Shown here piece by piece: positions 10,106 to 20,992 of a stretch of 64,000 bases of DNA. The position numbers and the translations under genes are program-made. How positions within the stretch are numbered: position 1 is the stretch's first letter; every line of letters begins with the position of its first letter. Source of the DNA: Valencia hispanica (taxonomy: Eukaryota; Chordata; Actinopteri; Cyprinodontiformes; Valenciidae); assembly GCA_963556495.2 (NCBI GenBank), contig OY747703.1:34025296-34089295 (forward strand). Direction: 5' to 3'. A model generated the notes under the pieces. That model was given only the letters and a program-made list of their open reading frames with translations, was not told the origin of the DNA and did not search any database.

Positions 10106-13100
10106 TTTTAGTGTTAACCTTTTCTGAAACAAATCAGAACACCTGGGCCTATCATATTTAGAGGGGGTCTCAGGTGCTATTTAACTATTAAAATATGTTG
10201 GGTAAAAGGAAAAAAACAGTCTTTAGCCTGAAAGGGAACGTTCAGGTTATGCAACTTGCCTTTCCTGGTACAAATGGTGTAACTGTCGTCTGTTGTGCAA
10301 ATGCTGTTGATAAAATAACTGAAAAAAGTACTTAACATACCACAAGTTTCTGACATGCCTTTTACCCTGTCCACCTGTGTCTTGCATGACCACCTGTTGT
10401 TCAACATTATTGAAGCATATTCTAATTGAATCTAAAGCAATCCACTGATTCTACCAAATGAACGTCATGCAAATTCAGTATTCCATTAAATGAAACAATG
10501 GTTCCTTTTAGTTTGACTTCTTATTGCATATTACACAAAATCTTAAGTATTTGCATTTGGTGCTGGTTCTTCATGTCTAGGTTGTAAGTAGAACGAGACA
10601 AAACAAATGTAAGGAAAATATTGGAAACTGCATTTAATCATAGACTGTTCATCAGTTGATCGAAAGACCGTAAAGCTAAAAAATGTAAATCTGTGCAGCA
10701 ATATGACTTTAATGTCATTATAGATAAATGTAATAATGCATAAGCATCTCACTAAGACATGCATACACTATAAGTGTAGCATCAGTATTAATTCAAAATC
10801 ATATCAGTCTAATCCATGTAAATAATATTTTAACTGTTTCAAATCAGCTTCAAATGATTTATTTTATCCATCCATAATCAACCTATACTTGCAGGGTCAC
10901 AGGGTCAAATTGTTTACTGTCATTTCAAAATACATTGCAAAAGTATTTGAAAACTTTCAATTACACAATACAGACAAAACTACATACAAAACAACTAAAA
11001 CAAAGGAAAGTAAAAAAATGTGTCTAAAGGCCAAAAAACATTAAGGACTACAAAACGTGTTTTGTCTAGTAGAAGTGCATTAAGCACAATAAAGTAAAGA
11101 ATATGAAGTCTCAGGTTTTTGCTCTGCAGAGATAGTGTCCTGTGGTACGATTCTTCAGAGACTATCCTGCTTGTGTCTCTGATTTAAATCCAATGTTCAA
11201 AATGGCTGGCAAAGGTTTATGAAAATGAATGTCAGTTCCAGGCTGTGGATGCCCTTTATGAAGCCATCTTCCCCACATAAAGCAATGTTTCTACCAGACT
11301 AATGGTGGGAATATTTATTCTCATCCAAAGACTTTTGAAGAGCAATAAGAGCAGTGGGAATGCATACTGAGCCCGCTTTTTAACACTGTTTCATTTAATT
11401 CTTTTTCTTTTACCTAATGGTGTTTAACCTTTGATCACATAATGAACAGCCTGCTTGATTTTACTATTCTTTTTCTTAGTTTTTTTTCTCTCTTGCTCAC
11501 ATTTCTTCTTTTTACAATTTCGGGTTCTACTTATACCCTGGTAAAGATCCAGCTGTCCAAAATGCAATACTTTGATCTAGAGCGTATAATCCATGTTTTT
11601 TCTGTGGTGATGAAAATTAAGTGCTAAAAGGTGACCCAAAAAATCTTCAATTGAAAGCAACTTACACAAAATAGTAATTGAGCAAGATCCGACAGTTGAA
11701 GGAAGTTAGTTAAATTGCAGCAGTTGTTTGTAACAAACCAATGAGCTAACCTGTAACCAACTGATTTCAAAGTTAATACAATACGATAACAGCATTTTTT
11801 ATTGAATAATATTCTACACAGTTTGTCAGGACTTGCAGTTTTTTCTCAGATGTCCTTGTATTACAAAGAAAAAGTCTAAGACATCCACAAAATCTTCTTT
11901 TAGCCAAATTTCTATTGCTGGGACAACATTGTGCAAGCATTTACAAAGTCCTTGAACAGTAGTGGAAATCGCAAGTCATCCCAAGTCGTTGATTGGATCA
12001 GGGTCCCTATCAAGGCATTTTCAAATTATCTGCATCAGAGGCCCTGACCAAACCCTATTACTGAGATCTGTTTTTGGTGCACTGTAATTTCCTCTGTGAG
12101 CCATGTTTTGCAGAACCAATTTTATAAAGTCACAGCCATCTTCTTTATTATTTTGGTAAAACAAGCCAAACCTTTCAAAATAATGTAAGTATTCTTACGT
12201 TTTACAATTACCTAATTCTAAAGCAGATCATCTGCTACATATTATTTTGAAGCTAGTTTTCAAAAATAGAGTGAATTTTAGCTTTAATATGGTATCAGAT
12301 TGGATCTTGATATACATACATACAGTTTGAATTTAATTATCTCGGACACAAAAAATCCTGATCTAGTCATCCAAAACAGATAACAAAATCACAAAGATCT
12401 TCCTTCTTGATATTACACAATTAAATTATTCTGTGGATAATGATTTATCAATGTAAACTTTTTGTTGTCTGAAAGAAAGGCATCTCACACCCTAAAGCAC
12501 CGTTTTACCATGCCAATGAGGCAGTACAAATGATTATTCTTTTTTCTATTTGTTTGTTTGTTTGTTTATTTTGCTAAGATGAGTTAAAGAGCCAGTTTGA
12601 GGGAAGAACCTCAAAGAAAACAGTTAGAAAATCTGGCCTCCTTTTATCTTTGACCCTTGTGTAAATGAGCAGAAACAAAAGATTTCCTAGAGATAAGAGG
12701 TGATTTAATCTCTTTAGCTTTTGTTTGTTGTCTGTCTCTGTTACTATCTGTCTTTTAAGTGTCAGTCTCATAATCAATTGTTTAAAAAAAAAAACTGTTT
12801 TTAAACTCTTCAGGAAAAATGTATTAATTTCAAATACAATTCACTGTCGTCTGCTAATACTTTTTATATATAATTTTTATTTCAGGAAAAAAACTGGAAT
12901 GAACTTCTGATGTGTTATTAAAATTATTTTCAACATTTAGTAGCCTGATAAATTTTTTTCATTGCATTTATATAGATGTCAGACTTATATTCACTTTGGC
13001 TTAGACATAAGCCCACATTCTATAAGAAAAACATCAACATTTTTATTTTATTTGAGCTATTTTATCCTGAAACTATTTGTCACCTTTCTAATCTTACAAA

Positions 13101-13659
13101 ACACACGTTTTATGTTCCTTTGTTTGTGTTGTGTTTCTAAGAGTGTATTTGATGTATTGATCCTTTGGATACAAACAAAGTTTTTTAACAAAAAAGACTA
13201 ATATTTTCTTACATATTTTGCAAATAGATTTTTAGGTCATTTTGTTGTATTTAATGCATACTGAAGCTTTTAAAAAATTATTGTTTGTACATTTCAAAAA
13301 TATTTTAGAAAGCGATATGTGATAATCTATGACTGTCATAAAGTCTTTTCAGACTATATGAAATTCTTTACATTCTTTCATTGATAGCTTAATTTCTTCT
13401 CTTCAAGCTTTTACAATTTTTTTCAGTTTTTGAAACTGGGGAAATGAAGCTGCAGCTCAAAGTAAGTAAACACATTTATTGGCATAAATAGCAGTGCACT
13501 AAAATTTGAATCAAATTAAAAACACTGATTTTATCATCATTATCTTGATGGCATTTAGTTACATGAGCTGTGTGACTGAAATACCTTGGATTTGTGATTG
13601 TAAAACTCAGCTGTGAAATGTGTTAGCACCATTAATGGATTTGCACATATCTTTATGTA
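10106..13659. other. AT-rich stretch, no gene or family recognised
   Basis: Only short open frames without family resemblance are present. A (TTTG)n microsatellite lies near 12549-12570. The region is unusually T-rich around 12.7-13.4 kb. Nothing else is supported. Confidence 0.4.
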
Positions 13660-14605
13660 CAGGGAAATGCCCAATCCAGTCATCACACTTTGGAACTTGT
13701 ACTAACATGGTCTAACATTGAATGTGAAGAAATAACAGTCCTCCCATAAAACCCTATCCTGTCTGATCATATTTTGATATTTCATAAATAAAATTAATTC
13801 AATTAAAAATAAAATCATTGGCATCCTTCCAAACAGGATTACTTCTTCCGCAGTAACTGAGGCAGCATCAGAGGTAACTGTTGAACCTCATTTGTGTTTG
13901 GACCGTTTTGATTCAGTTGAGTTTTGGGAATTTTCAAAAATATTACCCTAATCTAAACCTTCAACTTGCAAAGGGCCCAGGACTCTAATTTGACCCAATC
14001 CCAACCAAATTATTTAAGGACGTGTTCCCTTTGGTTACTGGCCCCATTTTAGATATGATGAATCTATCCTTAGTAAATGGATACGTACCACAGGAATTTA
14101 AGGTTGCTGTAATTAAACCTTTAAACTTTCTCAAGATCGAGATGACTTAGTTAATTTCAGACCTATATCGAATCTTTCTTTCTCATCTAAAATCCTTTGA
14201 GAAAATAGTTGCTAATCAAATGTGTGAGCCTCTAAACAGTAACAACCTTTTTAAAGAGTTTCAGTCAGGTTTAAGAGCTCATCATAACACTGAAACAGCA
14301 CTGGTGAAGGTTACTAATGATATTCTCACGACCTCTGATGATGGACCTGTGTCTGTTCTGGTTTTGTTAAATGTCTGTGCTGATTTTGAAACAGTTAATC
14401 ATAATATTCTCCTAGAAAGCCTTGAACATGTTTCAGGGATAAAATGAACGTATAGGCAGGGATTTATTCCCATAGGAACAGCGCTAGGCTGGTTTAAATC
14501 ATATTTGTCTGTCAGTTTGTTCATGTAAAAGATAAATCTTTTTCATACTCAATGGTTATTTGTGGAATGCCACAATGTTCTGTGCCTGGACTTTCTTGGG
14601 ATCAC
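13660..14605 (+). pseudogene. Decayed L2 LINE (subfamily A) ORF2 fragment
   Basis: It parallels the copy at 22.7-25.7 kb. An endonuclease remnant at 13680-13770 is joined directly to the section equivalent to 24050-24340, and then to the reverse-transcriptase start. The best piece (14220-14447) reads [20 protein letters not shown], with stops and frameshifts elsewhere. Relative to the other copy about 0.6 kb is missing between 13780 and 13795. It ends near VPQCSV at about 14600. Confidence 0.8.
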
Positions 14606-15031
14606 CAAGTTCCCATGAACACATGTATTGTATAATCTTTGTACACATTTTACCAGATGTACACAATTTTTCATCTGCTTTATTCAATTGAGTAATTTTT
14701 TTCTGCAGTGCTCTCATCTGCTTTTTTCCCAACTTAAAAAAAGAAATTAATTAATTTGTTAAACTTTTGCCATCTTAACAATATATTCCCATGAGCATTG
14801 TGAGACTTTCTTATGCCTCAACAAACACTACAAAGTCAAAAAAAGGATTTCAGGCAGAGGATGTCTGGTGTTTTCCCCAATACAATTCTGGAGAAAATAA
14901 GGAATCCAAACACATACTCAGAGACACAGTTGGCTATGTCCTGAGCACTCTGCCTTGTGGATTAGTTGTGCGGTTGGTTTACCTTATTGCTTGCCCCTTT
15001 GGCTTCCAATAAAGGAAACTTTAAACCAAAG
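14606..15031. other. Spacer, nothing recognised
   Basis: AT-rich sequence between the decayed L2 and the target duplication of the next transposon. A 73-codon open frame (14791-15012) has no recognisable features. Confidence 0.4.
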
Positions 15032-15039
15032 TAGAAATT

Positions 15040-15557
15040 TATGGAAGCATATGTGTAACATAAATAAAATTAAAATGCATTTGCAGAAATGCTTTTTCAT
15101 TTTCTAAATCTAGCTGCTATTTTTGACTCATAAATAAAATTAAAAATAAATAACCCAAACTGCTTTTTCATTTTACAATTCAACATTGCTCATTCTGTAA
15201 CTTAATTAAAATGAAATAGAAAAGGACATTTAAGATTTAATTTTCAAATTGCACCCCAGCAAAACAGTAACAAAATTCAATTTGAAATGTCAAAGTTGAA
15301 AATGAAAATGCATTAGCAGAAATGCATTTTCATTTTCTAAATACAAATGCCCCTTTTGACTCATAAATAAAATTAAAAAGAAATCATCCAAACTGCTTTT
15401 TCATTTTACAAGTCAACATTGCTCGTTCTGTAACTTAATTAAAACGATAAAGAAAATTATATTGCTTTTTCGTTTTCAAACTTCCCTCCGCAAAAAGTGT
15501 AACATATTTCAAAGTGGATTCGCAATCCCACACGGCGCAGGAGAATGACGTCAGGGC
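15040..15557 (+). repeat. Left terminal inverted repeat, two ~230 bp subunits
   Basis: The marker ttttgactcataaataaaat recurs at 15121 and about 15354, 233 bp apart. The inner boundary is set by tgacgtcagggc (15546-15557), beyond which the two arms of the element diverge. Confidence 0.8.
15546..15553. promoter_or_regulatory. CRE-like palindrome tgacgtca at the inner edge of the left repeat
   Basis: A perfect CREB/ATF-type palindrome sits 34 bp before an ATG in good context (15587). The same octamer is at 18521-18528 in the right arm. It is compatible with an internal promoter of the transposon, but this rests on the motif alone. Confidence 0.35.
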
Positions 15558-15586
15558 ATTGCGAGAAGATTTCTGTTCCAGCAACA

Positions 15587-15635
15587 ATGGCGGATGAAGC
15601 TGGAGACGGAGCAAGCGAAGAGTACAGTTTTAAAT
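15587..15635 (+). CDS. Possible short first coding exon inside the transposon
   Basis: acaATGG begins MADEAGDGASEEYSFK and meets a gtaag donor at 15636. The only pyrimidine-AG acceptor I noted downstream (16306) would give an immediate stop, so the rest of the protein is not located. It could be the first exon of a lost transposase or of a captured host gene. No homology is claimed. Confidence 0.3.
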
Positions 15636-16651
15636 GTAAGTTTATTAAAATCTGGCGGTACAAAAATGTTAAACTTAACGCGGTTGTGTTATTTGGCTTT
15701 TGTTGTTAGTATAGACATGTATTATAATACAATATTATTATTATTTGTAAACTATCGCCCATAAACGAGCTCCTATGTTGGTCTAATGGTTCTCCGTCTA
15801 TTGCCCCGCTTATGTACAGCTTATTTTGGGTTTTGCAAAAGGGAAAAAAACGACTTCTTTTAGGGGAAATTATTACCTCTTTACCGGGGCAAAAATGGGC
15901 CACGGTGGCATGGAGGTAGAAGAATAAATCCAATTACACACCTAATGCTTAGAGGAGTCTTATTAAGCCTCAAAAACCTCATAACCTGTATTCTTAGTAT
16001 GTGATCTCTTGTGTTCTGGTGTAAAAACGATAGTTTTGAATTCACAAATAACACAGTTGCCATGTTCCTCATCTGCACTTATTTTCTATCTATTTCATAA
16101 ATACAATTATGGTAAATCTGGAGGGGAATGTCACCCATTGTTGGCCAAAAACAAATGAGATTATTTTTGTAATGAAAAAGTACTGTATGTGCATGTGCAG
16201 CAGTGCATCAATACATAACTTATGACTGATCATGTTAATAAATAGAGATTTGCTACAAGTTTTTGTGTAGCTTTTTTTGTAAACTGTGTATTGATTTCTT
16301 GTTTAGGACATGAGGAATCAAAGGGAGGCAGAGGAGAGGAGAGGAAGGACCGGATGGATCACTGTTTTCTGTTTGTCAATTTATGTTTTTGTCACTTTGG
16401 TTATTTAGTTGTTCCATGGTTGTTATAAATTGATTAAAACAAATCTGAAATATAATTGTCATTTTACTAACAGTTGCATTGAATTTTTAAAGGTATAAAC
16501 ATTGAGCTTACTTTGAACAAGTTAAAATGACTATTGAAATGAAATAACAAAAATTGATATTAGGATAAATTATTGTGTAGTTATTTATAGTTACTCATGC
16601 AGAATTAACCTGAATGAGCTCTTCCTGGGCCGTTCTTTAAGCTTTATTAGG

Positions 16652-17405
16652 CAAGGCAAAGCAAGGCAATTTTATTTGTATAGCACACTTTCAACAACAG
16701 GGTAATTCAAGGTGCTTTACATGATTTGGTGATTTAAAAGAAACACATAAAAGAAACACACATTACACATGATACACAATAAAGCAAGAGAAAAAATTTA
16801 AAAAAGCAAGAGAGCATGAACACATTTCATACATATGACATCAAGCATTTACTCAAAGGCAATTCTAAACAGATGGGTTTTTGGTCTCGATTTAAAGCAG
16901 TTCAGAGTTTCAGCAGCTCTACACTCGTCAGGAAGTCTGTTCCAGATAAGGGGAGCATAAAAAGTGAAAGCTGCTTCTCCATGTTTAGTTCTGAGTCTAG
17001 GGATGTTTAGTAGGCTAGAGTTGGAGGATCTGAATGGTCTTGGTGGTTGGTACCATGACAACAGGTCTTCAACATATTTTGGTGCTAAGCCATGTAATGA
17101 TTTATAAACTAGTAAAAGTATTTTAAAGTCTATTCTCTGAGCTACAGGGAGCCAGTGTAAGGACTTTAGAACTGGGGTGGTGTGCTCTACTTTCCTGGTT
17201 CTAGTGAGGACGCGAGCGGCAGCATTCTGGATCAGCTGCAGCTGTCTGATTGACTTTTTAGGCAGACCTGTGAAGATGCTGTTGCAGTAATCAATCCGAC
17301 TAAAGATAAACGCATGGATGAGTTTTTCTAGGTCGTGTTGCAAAATCAGTCCTTTAATCCTAGAGATGTTCTTCAGGTGATAGAACGCTGACCTTGTTAT
17401 TGCCT
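16652..17405 (-). mobile_element. 5'-truncated L2 LINE (subfamily B) inside the transposon
   Basis: The 3' tail aaggcaattttatttgtata lies at the low end. The open frame upstream encodes the reverse-transcriptase C-terminal region, with DYCNSIFTGLPKKSIRQLQL, LHWLPVAQRIDFKILLLVYK and LIWNRLPDECRAAETLN. These are L2/CR1-group signatures. Open reading continues without a stop from 17613 to 16849. Residues upstream of about 17405 (LNLQGHIK) are not L2 and belong to the invaded sequence. Confidence 0.85.
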
Positions 17406-17613
17406 TTATGTGACCCTGGAGGTTCAATAAACAGGCTGAATAAAACTCAGATGTGGATGGAGTTATCCAGCTGAAACCTGTGGGCGGTATGTTTTGGTTG
17501 ACGAGGGGAACATCATTTAGGTTGGTCTGCAGAGAAGGCTTCAGGTAGCTTCTTTGCACTGTTCTTTGCGCTGCGTCGTCCAGGGCTGGCTTAATAGACT
17601 GCTGCCACATCAC
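17406..17613 (-). other. Unidentified open sequence fused to the L2 fragment
   Basis: About 70 codons beginning MWQQSIKPALDDAAQRTVQR read in frame into the truncated L2. They may be a remnant of the host transposon's own coding sequence on the minus strand. I do not recognise a domain. Confidence 0.3.
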
Positions 17614-18014
17614 TAAGACGTGTTCAGAAGACAGTTCGTCCCACCGGAGAACACCACTGAGTTCTCCAAACCAGCCTCATCCTCTGCTACATCATCTTCA
17701 AGCTCATCCCCAGGTGCCACAATGTCACCAGCACTGAGGCAGATGCAGAGAAGAGCTCATGCTGTTATGACCTGCAATGGTGTTAAAAACATAAAAAGTT
17801 ATTGTTGCACTGGTTGTTTAAAAAAATCTATTCATTCTATTTATTCAGAAAGTGCCGATTAGCAAGACATCACATAGTAAGAAAAAAACTATATATTCAA
17901 TTCAATTTGGCACACAATTTTGTTTTTAAATCAACTGAATATTAGAAACATTTTATGTAATATTTAATTATTTATATAACTATTAAATAACTATATATAT
18001 ATAGTTTTGTAATA

Positions 18015-18205
18015 TTTAGTTATGTAAAGTGTACAGACCCCTTTAAATTTGTCACTCTGTTTCATTGCAGCCATTTTCTAAAATCAAAAAAGATCATTTT
18101 ATTTCTCATTAATGTACAATCAGCACCCCATCTTGACAGAAGAAAAACAAATGTAGAAATTTTTGTGAATTTATTAAAAAAGAAAAACTGAAATGTAATA
18201 TTACT
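18015..18205. mobile_element. Tc1-like terminal fragment
   Basis: The order 'agtgtacagacccctttaaa', 'ttcattgcagccattt', 'ttctcattaatgtacaatca', 'cagcaccccatcttgacag' is the conserved outer end of a common fish Tc1-like family. No transposase or second end is present. Confidence 0.65.
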
Positions 18206-18516
18206 ATAAACGGCTGGCTTGACGGCATATTTCCAAGTGTCGCCTCACTTGAAGGTGGTCTAACATGCGGTGGTCCACCTGGTCTACGAATGACCCAACG
18301 TCCTTCTTAGACCAGGGAGGACGGGTCCTTAGAAGGATGCAGCCCCTGAATTTGGACCACACAGCATTTATATATGTGTATGCGCCCACTCTCATACTTT
18401 TCCACTTGCCTTCTTGTTACTTTTCCTCTCTTTCACCAGCATCAACTATACACAAACGCCCCCTAACATTTTGATTGCCAAGCACGGTCAGGCTGGGGAC
18501 TGAAGAAGAAGAAGGA

Positions 18517-19257
18517 GCCCTGACGTCATTCTCCTGCGCCGTGAGGGATTGCCAATTCGATTTGAATTATGTTACACCTTTTGCAGGGGTAGGGATGAAA
18601 ACGAAAAAGCAATAAATTTTCTTTATCTTTTTAATTAGGTCACGGAACGAGCTACGCTGAATTGCAAAATGAAAAAGCAGTTTGGATAATTTATTTTTCA
18701 TTTTATTTATGAGTCAAAAGGGCATTTGTATTCTGAAAATGAAAATGCATTTCTGCAAATGCATTTTCAACTTTGACATTTCAAATTGAATTTTGTAACT
18801 ATTTTGCTGGGATGCAATTTGAAAATTAAATCTTAAAAGCCCTTTTCTATTTAATTTTAATTAAGTTACAGAATGAGCACTGTTGAATTGTAAAATGAAA
18901 AAGCAGTTAGGATGATTCGTTTTTAATTTTATTTATGAGTCAAAAATGGCATTTGTATTCAGAATATGAAAAAGCATTTCTGCCAATGCATTTTATTTTT
19001 CAACTTTGACATTTCAAATTGAATTTTGTAACTATTTTGCTGGGATGCAATTTGAAAATTAAATCTTAAATGTCCTTTTCTATTTAATTTTAATTAAGTT
19101 ACAGAATGAGCAATGTTGAATTGTAAAATGAAAAAGTAGTTTGGATAATTTCTTTTTAATTTTATTTATGAGTCAAAAATAGCAGCTAGATTTTGAAAAT
19201 GAAAAAGCATTTGTGCTAATCCATTTTAATTTGATTTATGTTACACATACGCTTCCA
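18517..19257 (-). repeat. Right terminal inverted repeat, three ~230 bp subunits
   Basis: The inverse marker gagtcaaaa recurs at 18711, 18937 and 19170. The repeat mirrors the left arm with one additional subunit, so the arms differ in length by about 220 bp. Confidence 0.8.
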
Positions 19258-19265
19258 TAGAAATT

Positions 19266-20749
19266 GCAGTAATTTCAATCAGACTGATTCAATACAAAAG
19301 ACCTGCAAACTTGATCAGACTTAAAATAATTACCTTTCTATTTGGGGTTATGCAAATGAAACTAGAGGATTATCTTTAATTGTCAGTACTTCAGGGATCA
19401 TTTGATGACAACCAATTAAATCTGAAGAAAATGCAAAACAAAAGATAATTTTCTAGAAATGCACTCTGATGTCACTGCTCCCACCATATTAAGGAACTGA
19501 AACTCTTGCATTTATTACAGTATATATAGTAGAGGTGTGGTGACACATCCGCCTTATGAAAAGAGATGATACACTATAGTTGGTTCAGAATAAGACAAGA
19601 TTACATTTTAGCACTATTAATGATATTTAGTTTTTTTTTTCTGAATAGAATGAAACTTTAATACATCGCAACCTATCAAATTAAAATTTGACCAGTCAAT
19701 GTATTTTAGATTTTCAACTAAATGCAGTTTAGACACAATTACAAATTCTAAAACAGCCCTTCAGTTTAGAAGCAGTATTCTCACAGTGCTTGCATATGGT
19801 GTGTAGCTTTTCTGATACCTTTTCTTTTTTCCCAGAGTAGACAACAAATTGCTACACAAATGATTTCAAAGGGGTAGAGGCTTCTTCAGTGCTTTTGCAA
19901 TCAGTTGTGGTTAGGCATATCAATGGAATCTTGATCTATCAACAGAACAGGGAGCTTACTCAAGAACCACTTCCTTTTATATTACAAAATGAATCTCTAA
20001 CACAGGTAGGAGGTGTCACACCTACCTTTATGCCTGTGGCTGAAATTGTTAACTCTTATTTACTTCATTAGATGAAGTGACATGATTACAAGAGCTTAGT
20101 AGCGTCTACTGAGACAATCTTCACTTTGACAAGAAATATTACTATGTTTCATCTCAAGATATTGTGCTATTGAGGGTAACAATAGAGTCTGTGCCGTATT
20201 ACCATGACTCACATTATATCAGTCATACAGCTTCAAAACCATAATTTGCTAGGTACCCTTGGGTCCCTGCATTCACTAATGTTAACAGCTCAAAGAGCTG
20301 TCACAGGCCCCTCTCACTGGCAGCACCATTCTCTGGAACACCTCAGGAACAAAGAGCCCACAACAAACTTCAAAAATTCTTTAAACTCCCCTTAGTATGA
20401 TCCAAAAATGGTTCACATCATAACCCACAGGATATAAAAGATGCACAAAAAAGTGGTAGCCTAATTGGAGGTCAAAGTTGTTCTTCTTCCAAGCGGAAGT
20501 TGTTCTTCTTCATGGGGTAGAAAAAAGTTCCTCTTCATGTATATTTTGTTTAGCAGGAGATGACTGAGAAAGAGAGATGGCATAAAGAATATAATAAGAA
20601 TAAGAATGTAATAATATTCAAATATGTGAAAGAAATTTTTTTGAAACTGTAACGTAATATCCCTAGCTGGCCATTTAGTAATGGTAAAGTAGTAGATCTC
20701 TTCTTGCGGAGCCACTCCTTGGTTATCCTGGCTGTGTACTCTGTGATGG
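19266..20749. other. AT-rich spacer, nothing recognised
   Basis: Non-coding sequence between the compound-repeat transposon and the full-length L2. Short open frames here show no family features. Confidence 0.4.
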
Positions 20750-20992
20750 GGGTAAGCCATATTGCGTCATTTCTTGTTGTCACTGTTGTGCTCCGTGGAG
20801 GTGTTTGGTGTCAGACTCTCTTGAATTTATCTTGTTTTCTCTGTGCTGAGGCCTCTTTAAGTTATTTTAACACACAAGCACACTAAAACACACGTTTTGT
20901 GGTGGTGTACTTTACGTTTTGGGAACTCCTTGTGTTTCACACAGTTTTTCTTGGGGTAGTAAGGTCTCGCTAGCTCAGTCAGCTTAGCTTCA

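Larger units (their letters stand above)
15040..19257. mobile_element. 4.2 kb DNA transposon with long compound terminal inverted repeats
   Basis: The ends read tatggaagcatatgtgtaac on the left and, inverted, tggaagcgtatgtgtaac on the right. They are flanked by the 8 bp direct repeat tagaaatt (15032-15039 and 19258-19265). The left inverted repeat runs to about 15557 and the right one from about 18517, each made of tandem subunits of about 230 bp: two on the left, three on the right. An 8 bp duplication suggests the hAT superfamily, but no transposase is recognisable, so the class is inferred. An L2 copy and a Tc1-like end have inserted in the interior. Confidence 0.75.

Noticed and set aside
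17620..17862. 80-codon serine-rich frame as a gene
   Set aside because: The serine run comes from a TCA/TCT-rich stretch in a transposon interior. There are no splice sites or homology I can support.
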